Of a stretch of DNA of 64,000 bases, positions 35,670 to 45,081 are shown piece after piece; position 1 is the stretch's first letter, and each line of letters begins with the position of its first letter. Under the pieces are notes generated by a model. The model saw only the letters and a list, made by a program, of their open reading frames with translations, ran no database searches and had not been told where the DNA came from. This DNA is from CBDCEG01 sp965215775 (GTDB taxonomy: Bacteria; Pseudomonadota; Gammaproteobacteria; Cardiobacteriales; Ostreibacteriaceae), in the NCBI GenBank assembly GCA_965215775.1, contig CBDCEG010000019.1, forward strand, positions 124,001 to 188,000. The letters are read 5' to 3'. A program made the translations under genes and the position numbers.

Positions 35670-36173
35670 ATGAAGAAGAAAACTTTTAGCTATTTAGCTG
35701 GCTTAGTAGAAAGCTCACAGTTAGCGCTAAGTAGTAAGAAAAAAGCAGATGTTAGTTTGTCTCAAGATAGCGTTATAGGTATCATTATTGCTGGCAAAAA
35801 AATGTATATAAATAGTGCTGATGTGAAAGAAATAATTCAGGATTTCGAAGTAAGTAATGTTGGAAATACAAAAAATTGGTTTGAAGGTATTTTGAATATA
35901 CAAGGTGAAATTTATTCGGCAATAAATATGGCTAAATTATTTGAGATAGATAATGTTAGTGCAAGACCAAAGTACGCAATAGCATTAACGGGGCATGATT
36001 ATAGTTACGCTCTTCTTGTTGATGATATATTGGGTATAACTAAGGAGTCTTTTTTACAAAAAGTTTCTGAAGGGAAGTATACAGATGTGTATGTAGTTGA
36101 GGAGGGTGAGAAAGTTTTAATATCACCACAAAAATTAGTAAGCTCGCCTAACTTTATGCAAGCTTCGTTATAA
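35670..36173 (+). CDS. pilI: CheW-like adaptor PilI
   Basis: A 167-residue CheW-domain protein. A CheW fold is suggested by GIIIAGKKMYINSADVKEII, then WFEGILNIQGEIYSAINMAKLF, and the later YALLVDDILGIT. PilI couples the chemoreceptor PilJ to the kinase ChpA. The ribosome site GAGGGAAA precedes the ATG. Its place between pilH and pilJ is standard for the Pil-Chp cluster. Confidence 0.9.
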   Translation: MKKKTFSYLAGLVESSQLALSSKKKADVSLSQDSVIGIIIAGKKMYINSADVKEIIQDFEVSNVGNTKNWFEGILNIQGEIYSAINMAKLFEIDNVSARPKYAIALTGHDYSYALLVDDILGITKESFLQKVSEGKYTDVYVVEEGEKVLISPQKLVSSPNFMQASL

Positions 36174-36201
36174 AATATTAATATAAAAAGTGGATTTAAT
36201 T

Positions 36202-38274
36202 ATGAAAAAAAATAAAAGTCAAAATAATAAAAGTCAAAGAAATGTGTCGTTTTTTATCGGTTCGTTAACAATATTGCTCTTTATTGTTCTAGTAGGTGTA
36301 TCATATATGTACCTTAAGTCTGAGCGGGATAAAACTAAGTTTAAAGAGCAGTTTGCTGATATAATAACATCTGTTCAAAAGTTAAATCAATCATCTGAAA
36401 ATATGCTTAAGGGATCAGTAGATATGGGGTTGAAAGATATTAAGAGCACAGTTTCTAAAATTGATACATTTTCTAAGGATTATCTTACAAAAACTAAAGG
36501 CTTAACTGCAGAGCAGGAGCAGTTATCTGGTAAAATAATATCAGACTGGGGTAAGTTAAAATCTAATCTAAATAGTTTAATATCTTTTGAAAGTACTATA
36601 AAGGCAGTGAATAGTGCGAAGAAATTAATAAACACCTCAAAGGTTCAAATACGACAGTTGACTAAAGATATTATTGAGAAATTAGATGTATTTCAAGATA
36701 CTCATAATTTAAAAATAGCACTGTCTTCACTAAATAACAGTGTTGAAAAACTCTCTGTTGCGTTAACAGGATTAAGTGAGGCTAAAGGTGAGCTTGGAAG
36801 TGATATTGGGAAAGAAATAAAAAGTTACCTTGAATACTCTAATAGAGTTGTTTCTGAGTATGAGAAGTTAGGTGCGATTGCTTTTTCTGCTGGAGATAAA
36901 GATGGTTTTAAAAAGATGGGGTTGTTGTTGAATGATCATATTAAAGTAATTACTCCATTAGTTTCACAGTTACCTAAAGAAATTAAAGAGGTATCAAAAC
37001 TGAAACTGGCTATCAATAGTCAAAACAAGATAATCCCAGCAATGAACGCGAAGTTGACTGACTTTAGCTCTAAAAAAGATGCAAATGTGCTTGGTCCAAT
37101 ACCTAATATTCCTGTTGGTTACCCACCTATTATATTAGTTTTACTGGTCGCAATTGTATTGTTATCTGCATACTGGGTTTTCTTAAAAAATAAAATTTCA
37201 AACGCTTTAAGAAAGGAAGCTGAGAAATTAAGAGATGAAGCGGAAAAGAGAAATGAGATGACCAAAAGTTCTGTTAATAGGCTGATGTTAGTTCTTGAGG
37301 AACTCTCTGATGGTGATTTGACTGTAGAGGCAGAAATAAGTAATGATTCTTCTGCTGAGTCTATTGGTGATTTTGTGAATAATGTTGTGGAGTCAATGCG
37401 AGAAATGGTGGGAACTATTGCAGATACTTCAAATCAAGTTACAGAGATAACTGACAAAACAGCAGATATATCAGGGTTCTTAGCAGATTCATCACTAGAG
37501 CAAAGTAAAAAAATAAACGCTTCTAGAGAGATCACTGAAAATATGGCGACTTCTTTAGCTGGGGTTGCTAACTATACAGAGTTGTCTGTAGAAATAGCAA
37601 GATCTTCGTTTGATATAGCTAACAAAGGAAGAGCATTGGTGCAGTCAACAATAAAAGGAATGAATGGCATCCGTGAGAATATTCAAGATACTTCAAAAAG
37701 AATAAAGCATTTAGGTGAAAGTTCTCAAGAAATCAGTAATATTGTTGAAATGATAAAATCTATTGCAGATCAAACTAATATACTAGCTTTGAACGCGGCA
37801 ATACAAGCTACTTCTGCTGGTGAGGCAGGAAAAGGTTTTGCTGTTGTTGCTGATGAGGTTCAAAGGCTTGCTGAAAGATCAACTAATGCAACTAAAAAAA
37901 TAGACTCTCTAGTGAAAACTATTCAGTTGGATGTTAATGAAGCTGGAGCTTCTATGGAAGAGTCAATTAGAGAAGTTGTGTTGGGATCTGAGGTTGCAGA
38001 AAAAGCTGGTGGCTCATTGGATAAAATTGAAGAAGCATCTAAAAATATGGCTAGTTTGATTGTTAATATTTCTAATGTAATAAAGGCTGAGTCTGAAACA
38101 GCGGTTCAAGTTTCTAATGATATGGAAGATATAACGGCTCTTAATAAGAAAACCGTTGATGATGTAATATCATCTGTAAATTCTGTTAAGGTTCTACAGA
38201 AATTGGCAGTGACTCTAAAAGATTCTATTTCTGACTTCACACTTCCAGATGAAGAAGAGGATAGCTTAATTTAA
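36202..38274 (+). CDS. pilJ: Pilus chemoreceptor PilJ (methyl-accepting protein)
   Basis: About 690 residues with a membrane helix near residues 15-37, a mostly helical periplasmic domain rich in Lys and Ser, a second membrane helix near 310-335 (PIILVLLVAIVLLSAYWVFL), a HAMP-like stretch, and a cytoplasmic signalling domain. The hairpin tip is recognisable in SIADQTNILALNAAIQATSA followed by GKGFAVVADEVQRLAERSTN. I prefer ATG 36202 over the GTG at 36190 because GTGGAT serves as part of the leader. PilJ senses type IV pilus retraction or surface contact in known systems. Confidence 0.92.
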   Translation: MKKNKSQNNKSQRNVSFFIGSLTILLFIVLVGVSYMYLKSERDKTKFKEQFADIITSVQKLNQSSENMLKGSVDMGLKDIKSTVSKIDTFSKDYLTKTKGLTAEQEQLSGKIISDWGKLKSNLNSLISFESTIKAVNSAKKLINTSKVQIRQLTKDIIEKLDVFQDTHNLKIALSSLNNSVEKLSVALTGLSEAKGELGSDIGKEIKSYLEYSNRVVSEYEKLGAIAFSAGDKDGFKKMGLLLNDHIKVITPLVSQLPKEIKEVSKLKLAINSQNKIIPAMNAKLTDFSSKKDANVLGPIPNIPVGYPPIILVLLVAIVLLSAYWVFLKNKISNALRKEAEKLRDEAEKRNEMTKSSVNRLMLVLEELSDGDLTVEAEISNDSSAESIGDFVNNVVESMREMVGTIADTSNQVTEITDKTADISGFLADSSLEQSKKINASREITENMATSLAGVANYTELSVEIARSSFDIANKGRALVQSTIKGMNGIRENIQDTSKRIKHLGESSQEISNIVEMIKSIADQTNILALNAAIQATSAGEAGKGFAVVADEVQRLAERSTNATKKIDSLVKTIQLDVNEAGASMEESIREVVLGSEVAEKAGGSLDKIEEASKNMASLIVNISNVIKAESETAVQVSNDMEDITALNKKTVDDVISSVNSVKVLQKLAVTLKDSISDFTLPDEEEDSLI

Positions 38275-38338
38275 ATATAACTATTTTATTTATATAAATT
38301 AATAAATGTCTTTTAAAAAGTAAACACTGGAGTGATGT

Positions 38339-41300
38339 ATGGGTATTGATATTACAAATGAGCTATCTGAAGCTGTAGAAAAAGAAATTTCAGTAACGCT
38401 AGAATCTATTAAGCAAAAATTACTAGATTTATTTGATTATAATGAAGTAAATAATACAGATGAAATTTTAGAAAATTTTGAACTTATTTATGCAGCGCTG
38501 TCTATATTGGATGATGAGAAGGGCCTAGGCTTGTGTTCATCTATTATGTCTGTTATATCGTCATTTAAAAAAGGTGATTTAACGGATAGAGACTCTTTAG
38601 TCAATGAATTCCTATTGCTAAAGGAGTATATTGATTTGCCAGAAGATATTCGCGATGACTTAGATTTATCGCAAAGAATAAAATGTGTAAATGTCAATGA
38701 GGGAATAGATAGGTCGATATTAATATTAACAGAATCATTGAGTGAGCTTGAGTTAGTAAAAGATGAGGAGGTAGGGAAGATTTTTTGGCAAAAGGTACAT
38801 AAAGTATCAAGGGTGTTAAAAAATGAAGCGAAAAGTAAAGAGATTTATAAGATTTTTTGGCTAAATCAAGTGATTAGTGCCTTAGGCGTTAAAGAGGAGC
38901 TTAGTATATCGGATGAAGATGCGGTTACTTTGTGCTTGGATTTAAGTGAATTCATTAAAAACAATCTAAGTGATAGTGAGCTAACTAAGCATACTGTTGA
39001 CTTAGAAATAAAAAAATTAAATGAGGTTGTGGGTGGCTTAAAAAGTACGCGAGGAGTTAACTACTCCCCACCACAAAGGAGTTTGTTTTCTAATGAAATT
39101 ATTAATATTGGTATTATTTTCCCTGTTTCTTCAGAGACAATTAAAACAATCTCTTACTATATAAAAAATAAATTCTCATCAATAAAAAGTAGTTTTGAAA
39201 GTAGCGTAGAAAGTGGTGGTAATATACCTAAATCTATAATCATTAATTTGAAAGAGATTCATGCCATATTTAATCTTTTGGAGTATAAAATAGGAGAGGA
39301 TCTAGTTGATGATACGGTAGATTTATTGTGCAAAGATTTGGAAGATGTCTCTGTTATTGAAAAAATAGCAGAAAATTTAGTTATTACAGAGGACTTGCTT
39401 TGGGATTTGGATTATATAGAAAAACCAGGGCTTATAAATAAGTTAAAAAATAAAAGAAACAAAAAAAAAGATAATCTGCAAATTAGAGCTGTTAAACATA
39501 TTATAGGAAAGGTATCAAATGAATTTTTTAGCACCTCTAAAAATGAAGCTATAGAAGAATTTGCTTTATTAAGCAACTCTAATTATTTTATGCAGCAAGC
39601 CTCTAAAGTCCATGAAATTCATATGGCAAGCTTAATGTCTGGCGAAAAGAGTCTATCTACTGTACTAAAAAAAACTGAATATTCATTCCTTTTTTTGGTA
39701 ACTAAAAATAATTTACTATCCCAAGGGGCAATATTAAATGTATATATAGATTTGCTTGTGACTTATGAGGTATTATTTAATCAATATAAAACAGCTCTAT
39801 TTATGGATAAGCGCTCTATAAAGCTTCTTGATAAATCACAGCAAGCTTTATCATCAGCAATTAGGTTCAATATTGAAGCAATTGCTTCACCAACATATAT
39901 AAGTTTTGCTCAGAGCGATTCTATAAGTAAACTAGAGGTTAATGGTGATTATACTGATGAAAAGATAGGTAGTTCAAGTCAAACAGATGTGTCTGATGTT
40001 GATGTCCAATCAGAAGAGGATTTTACAGTATCCCCCTTGGAAAGTTTTAAGTCAGCGATAGAAGATTTAAATGAAGGTCAAAAAGAAGAATCTAATATTG
40101 AAGGAAATGTAGATAGTATTAATAGTGAGGTTTCTAATCAGCTGTACTCTGAAGAAAGCCTTATGAAAAACTTAAGTGTTAGTAAGGATATAAACTCAGT
40201 AGAACTTTCTGAAATAGACGAAGATATTTTTGAAATTTTTTTAGAAGAGGCGTCTGGGATAGGACAGGATTTAATAAAAAGTATTGCCAAACTAAGTGAT
40301 AATTTGTTTAATGAAGACGCTATAGCTGACTCTAGACGATATTTTCATACATTGAAAGGTTCCGGCAGGATGATCGGATTGAATGTTTTTGGTGAGTTTG
40401 CTTGGCAACATGAGGATTTGTTAAATAATGTTGTCTCAGGGGCTTTTGATATTAACCAACCTTTAATTGAGCAATTAAACAAAGCCACCAAGATTGTTAA
40501 TCAAGCTGTTAACTTATCTCCATTTGAGGAGAATAGAAATGAACTATTGCTTTCTGCAGCTGAGGCTGAGGCTTTAAAGTACCTTTTGTTGGGTAAAGAG
40601 AAAGGGCAGGTTGAAACATCTTTATCTGATAAAGATATGGATAGTATTGTTGAAAAAATAAGTAATAAACAAATATCTGGAAATGAAAAGGAACTTTCTT
40701 CCAATGAAGATATACAGTCGTATATAAAAAGCTCACATGAATCCAGCCAGGAAATGGTTTCCTCTTTTGAAAAGTGGAGAAAGGAGGGTTTTGAGCTTAA
40801 TTTTGATTATAAAAAATTAGTCGATAGCACTAAAAAAACTGAAAGAATGGCTAAAAAAGGGGAGTTGGGTGACATCTCAAAAGTTGCTAATAAAACCTCT
40901 TCAATGCTTCACTCACTTCCCTTTGAAAAAGATAAACAATTTACAGCAGTAACTCAACTTATTGGAAATATAGTCACTGAAATTAGAGATGTCCTTTCTA
41001 AAATAAGAAGTGGTGATGTGGGAGCTGAGGTGAAAACAGAAATCACAAGTAAGTTAGATGATATGCTTGACTCTCTAACTAAGATGATGAAATCAGATAC
41101 TGATGATAATACTGGTAACAAAAAGGATAGGGAAAAAGAAGGCGTAGGCTCAAATACTACTTTATCTGATAATGAACAAACGAAAGATGGTGTTAAAGAA
41201 AGTGATTCAAAAGAACAGGTTTTAACAAATACTAAAATTATAAAATCAGAAGAAAATGGCTTAGATATTAATGCAGATGGGCATAATTTAAATTTAGAAT

Positions 41301-44300
41301 CGATGATTTCAAATATAAATGATTTATCTGCGAAAAGTTCTAATAAAGACTATGAGAATATTATAGACTCTATCCATGATCTTGAAAACTCTATGGGTGA
41401 TGAAGAGCACACAGATACATCTTGGGAATCACTATCTAATCTAGAGGATATTATAAGAAGGTTGCAAGGCAAGAAAATATTCCCAACAGATAAAGAAAAA
41501 GATGCAATAGAAGGTGCGATACGAAGCGCAATGGATGGGGATTTTGAAAATAAAACTTCTATAGATAATCTAATGGAGATTAACAGTAATATAAATACAA
41601 AAGACTCACAAAAATTAAGCTCCGAGACAATAGATTCTTTTCGAGAAGCATTGGAGCAATTTGTAAAACATGCAGAAAAACCTGCAAAAGACTCGATAGA
41701 TATTTTTCAAGATTGGAAAAACTCTAAGTTTAAAGAAAAATCACTTCTAAATAAATTACAAGAAAATGTTGATACAATTCAAGAGGGTGCGAATATTGCT
41801 GAACTTGATGGGGCTTTAGAGTTAAGTAGCTCGGTATCAAATACACTTGATCGAATTGATACAAAAAACATTCAACCAAGTGAGTCAGTAACAGATGGTA
41901 TTGAAACTTCATTAACTGAATTAGATAAGTCTGTTAAAGATATAACGGCAGGCGGAACTGGTATTATTTCACCGACTGTTATTTCAAATATGGTTAGTTA
42001 TGAAAAAGCTGAAAGTATTGGAAATAAACAACTAGACTTAGCTAATTTAATGAAAGGTTTAGATACACCACTTATGGAACCTAATGTTGTAGCAACTGAA
42101 AATACATCTAAGGATAGAGAAAAATCACAAGATAAAAAATCAGGAGAAAATTATTTAGATAAAAATAATAAACAAATCCAAACAAATATAGAAGGAAAAA
42201 AAGATACGGAAGAAAGCTTAACAATAGATTCATCAATTCAATCAATTGAACAGTTTGCCCAGAAAGCAAGTAATCCTGTTAAAAAGTCATTAGATAATTT
42301 TAGTGATTGGGAGGAGAGTGACTTTAGTGAAAAAGAGCCTTTAAATAAATTACAAGATAATGTAGAAGAAGTAAATTCAAAAGCAAAAACTAGTAATTTT
42401 GATGATGCTACAGAATTAACGGGTTCAGTTTTAGATACATTAGATAGGATTGATAATGAAAATATAAAACCAGATAGCTCGGTGGCAAGTGGTATTGAAA
42501 ACTCACTTACCGAATTAGATAAAACAGTTGAAGATATTATAAAAGGTGGGGAAGGAAGTATAAATAAAGATGTTATATCTAAAATGGCTAACATTAATGC
42601 AGAAAGCTCTTTAGGTAAGCCAATTAAGTCAAAACACTCGGATGATGAGTCTTTTTCTTTAGAAACTAATAATTCATTAAAAGATATTGATGATGAAAGT
42701 TTGGCTGATTTAGCAACTTCAATAAAAGCCCAGACAGATTTAATTAAAGAATTTTCTAAAAAGGCTAAATCACCAATTAACAAATCTTTAAAGAACTTTG
42801 ATGACTGGGAAGAGACAGGATTTGAGGAGAAAAAACCATTAAATAAGCTACAAAAAAATGTAGAAAGAATTAAAGAGAATGCTGAAGATGCAGATTTTGA
42901 TGAAGCATTAACTCTAACTGATTCTATCTCAAATACACTAGAACGAATAGAATCAGAAGATATAAAACCTCATAAAGATGTGGCTGATACAATTGAGCAA
43001 TCACTGACAGAGTTAGATAAGTCTGTTGATGATATTGAAAAAGGTGGAGAAGGAAACCTTAGCAAAGATGTTATTGTTGAGATGGCAAAAAAAGAAGCTG
43101 CTTATAATATAGGTTCTAAAATTAAAAAAGATGATGAAAAAGTTACTGAAAAGGTTGAATTATTGGATAATGTTGGTGGTCGTGCTAATAACCTAACAGA
43201 AGATTTTAAAGGCAGTAAGGAAAATCTTGATGGTGCGACAGCTACATTTACACAATCACAAGCTGAATTAGATAAAACTATTGAAAATATTGGAAAAGGT
43301 GGAGATATAAGTCTTAGTAACAGTATTGTTGTTGATATGGTGAAAAAGGAAGTGGCTTACAGCTCTGAATTTAAAGCTAAAAAAGATAATAGTAAATATG
43401 GAGAAATTGCAGAGAAAAGTGAATTGTCAGCTAATGAAGTAGTTAATACAGATAGTCAACGAGACGTTTTAGGTAATTTACAATCTCTAGAAAATAATAA
43501 TAAAGCTCAAAAAAAGTCTAATGATATTTTGAAAAATAATAGTAACTTAACAATAGAATCTTCACAAGAAGCATTGGAGCAATTTGTAAAACATGCAGAA
43601 AAACCTGCAAAAGACTCGTTAGATATTTTTCAAGATTGGAAAAACTCTAAGTTTAAAGAAAAATCACTTCTAAATAAATTACAAGAAAATGTTGATACAA
43701 TTCAAGAGGGTGCGAATATTGCTGAACTTGATGGGGCTTTAGAGTTAAGTAGCTCGGTATCAAATACACTTGATCGAATTGATACAAAAAACATTCAACC
43801 AAGTGAGTCAGTAACAGATGGTATTGAAACTTCATTAACTGAATTAGATAAGTCTGTTAAAGATATAACGGCAGGCGGAACTGGTATTATTTCACCGACT
43901 GTTATTTCAAATATGGTTAGTTATGAAAAAGCTGAAAGTATTGGAAATAAACAACTAGACTTAGCTAATTTAAAGAAAGGTTTAGATACACCACTTATGG
44001 AACCTAATGTTGTAGCAACTGAAAATACATCTAAGGATAGAGAAAAATCACAAGATAAAAAATCAGGAGAAAATTATTTAGATAAAAATAATAAACAAAT
44101 CCAAACAAATATAGAAGGAAAAAAAGATACGGAAGAAAGCTTAACAATAGATTCATCGATTCAATCAATTGAACAGTTTGCCCAGAAAGCAAGTAATCCT
44201 GTTAAAAAGTCATTAGATAATTTTAGTGATTGGGAGGAGAGTGACTTTAGTGAAAAAGAGCCTTTAAATAAATTACAAGATAATGTAGAAGAAGTAAATT

Positions 44301-44371
44301 CAAAAGCAAAAACTAGTAATTTTGATGATGCTACAGAATTAACGGGTTCAGATTTTAGATACATTAGATAG
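38339..44371 (+). CDS. chpA: ChpA-type hybrid kinase, part 1: N-terminal region, first HPt and HPt-like repeats
   Basis: First of three frames that together encode one giant ChpA (38339-48153, about 3,270 residues; P. aeruginosa ChpA has about 2,470). Residues 1 to about 560 are helical and FimL-like. A canonical HPt follows with His670 in YFHTLKGSGRMIG. After it come at least six diverged HPt-like units (starts near nt 41650, 42239, 42743, a partial one at 43240, 43573, 44162). Their core matches HPt helices in spacing, but the His position is Asp or Glu, as in KLQENVDTIQEGA and KLQDNVEEVNSKA. The frame is lost at an extra A at 44352, where the first copy of the same repeat has none. The kinase needs parts 2 and 3. 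Confidence 0.9.
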   Translation: MGIDITNELSEAVEKEISVTLESIKQKLLDLFDYNEVNNTDEILENFELIYAALSILDDEKGLGLCSSIMSVISSFKKGDLTDRDSLVNEFLLLKEYIDLPEDIRDDLDLSQRIKCVNVNEGIDRSILILTESLSELELVKDEEVGKIFWQKVHKVSRVLKNEAKSKEIYKIFWLNQVISALGVKEELSISDEDAVTLCLDLSEFIKNNLSDSELTKHTVDLEIKKLNEVVGGLKSTRGVNYSPPQRSLFSNEIINIGIIFPVSSETIKTISYYIKNKFSSIKSSFESSVESGGNIPKSIIINLKEIHAIFNLLEYKIGEDLVDDTVDLLCKDLEDVSVIEKIAENLVITEDLLWDLDYIEKPGLINKLKNKRNKKKDNLQIRAVKHIIGKVSNEFFSTSKNEAIEEFALLSNSNYFMQQASKVHEIHMASLMSGEKSLSTVLKKTEYSFLFLVTKNNLLSQGAILNVYIDLLVTYEVLFNQYKTALFMDKRSIKLLDKSQQALSSAIRFNIEAIASPTYISFAQSDSISKLEVNGDYTDEKIGSSSQTDVSDVDVQSEEDFTVSPLESFKSAIEDLNEGQKEESNIEGNVDSINSEVSNQLYSEESLMKNLSVSKDINSVELSEIDEDIFEIFLEEASGIGQDLIKSIAKLSDNLFNEDAIADSRRYFHTLKGSGRMIGLNVFGEFAWQHEDLLNNVVSGAFDINQPLIEQLNKATKIVNQAVNLSPFEENRNELLLSAAEAEALKYLLLGKEKGQVETSLSDKDMDSIVEKISNKQISGNEKELSSNEDIQSYIKSSHESSQEMVSSFEKWRKEGFELNFDYKKLVDSTKKTERMAKKGELGDISKVANKTSSMLHSLPFEKDKQFTAVTQLIGNIVTEIRDVLSKIRSGDVGAEVKTEITSKLDDMLDSLTKMMKSDTDDNTGNKKDREKEGVGSNTTLSDNEQTKDGVKESDSKEQVLTNTKIIKSEENGLDINADGHNLNLESMISNINDLSAKSSNKDYENIIDSIHDLENSMGDEEHTDTSWESLSNLEDIIRRLQGKKIFPTDKEKDAIEGAIRSAMDGDFENKTSIDNLMEINSNINTKDSQKLSSETIDSFREALEQFVKHAEKPAKDSIDIFQDWKNSKFKEKSLLNKLQENVDTIQEGANIAELDGALELSSSVSNTLDRIDTKNIQPSESVTDGIETSLTELDKSVKDITAGGTGIISPTVISNMVSYEKAESIGNKQLDLANLMKGLDTPLMEPNVVATENTSKDREKSQDKKSGENYLDKNNKQIQTNIEGKKDTEESLTIDSSIQSIEQFAQKASNPVKKSLDNFSDWEESDFSEKEPLNKLQDNVEEVNSKAKTSNFDDATELTGSVLDTLDRIDNENIKPDSSVASGIENSLTELDKTVEDIIKGGEGSINKDVISKMANINAESSLGKPIKSKHSDDESFSLETNNSLKDIDDESLADLATSIKAQTDLIKEFSKKAKSPINKSLKNFDDWEETGFEEKKPLNKLQKNVERIKENAEDADFDEALTLTDSISNTLERIESEDIKPHKDVADTIEQSLTELDKSVDDIEKGGEGNLSKDVIVEMAKKEAAYNIGSKIKKDDEKVTEKVELLDNVGGRANNLTEDFKGSKENLDGATATFTQSQAELDKTIENIGKGGDISLSNSIVVDMVKKEVAYSSEFKAKKDNSKYGEIAEKSELSANEVVNTDSQRDVLGNLQSLENNNKAQKKSNDILKNNSNLTIESSQEALEQFVKHAEKPAKDSLDIFQDWKNSKFKEKSLLNKLQENVDTIQEGANIAELDGALELSSSVSNTLDRIDTKNIQPSESVTDGIETSLTELDKSVKDITAGGTGIISPTVISNMVSYEKAESIGNKQLDLANLKKGLDTPLMEPNVVATENTSKDREKSQDKKSGENYLDKNNKQIQTNIEGKKDTEESLTIDSSIQSIEQFAQKASNPVKKSLDNFSDWEESDFSEKEPLNKLQDNVEEVNSKAKTSNFDDATELTGSDFRYIR
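41645..43157 (+). repeat. Long direct repeat inside chpA, copy A
   Basis: About 1.5 kb that recurs 1,923 bases downstream with only a handful of differences. It contains three HPt-like units (starts near 41650, 42239 and 42743). Differences from copy B that I saw: GATAGAT/GTTAGAT, TTTAATG/TTTAAAG, TCATCAATT/TCATCGATT, CAGTTTT/CAGATTTT, TTATAAT/TTACAAT, and the last few bases. Confidence 0.93.
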
Positions 44372-45081
44372 GATTGATAATGAAAATATAAAACCAGATA
44401 GCTCGGTGGCAAGTGGTATTGAAAACTCACTTACCGAATTAGATAAAACAGTTGAAGATATTATAAAAGGTGGGGAAGGAAGTATAAATAAAGATGTTAT
44501 ATCTAAAATGGCTAACATTAATGCAGAAAGCTCTTTAGGTAAGCCAATTAAGTCAAAACACTCGGATGATGAGTCTTTTTCTTTAGAAACTAATAATTCA
44601 TTAAAAGATATTGATGATGAAAGTTTGGCTGATTTAGCAACTTCAATAAAAGCCCAGACAGATTTAATTAAAGAATTTTCTAAAAAGGCTAAATCACCAA
44701 TTAACAAATCTTTAAAGAACTTTGATGACTGGGAAGAGACAGGATTTGAGGAGAAAAAACCATTAAATAAGCTACAAAAAAATGTAGAAAGAATTAAAGA
44801 GAATGCTGAAGATGCAGATTTTGATGAAGCATTAACTCTAACTGATTCTATCTCAAATACACTAGAACGAATAGAATCAGAAGATATAAAACCTCATAAA
44901 GATGTGGCTGATACAATTGAGCAATCACTGACAGAGTTAGATAAGTCTGTTGATGATATTGAAAAAGGTGGAGAAGGAAACCTTAGCAAAGATGTTATTG
45001 TTGAGATGGCAAAAAAAGAAGCTGCTTACAATATAGGTTCTAAAATTAAAAAAGATGATGAAAAAATTACTGAAAAGATCG
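43568..45081 (+). repeat. Long direct repeat inside chpA, copy B
   Basis: Second copy of the 1.5-kb segment, offset by 1,923 bases (641 codons, so frame-preserving) until an added A at 44352 makes the offset 1,924. A unique spacer of about 410 bases (43158-43567) separates the copies. The very low divergence indicates a recent duplication or gene conversion. Confidence 0.93.

Noticed and set aside
41645..45081. Repeat-rich protein as a possible surface adhesin or RTX-like protein
   Set aside because: The repeats lie inside a frame flanked by HPt, histidine-kinase, CheW and receiver domains, and there is no signal peptide or calcium-binding motif.
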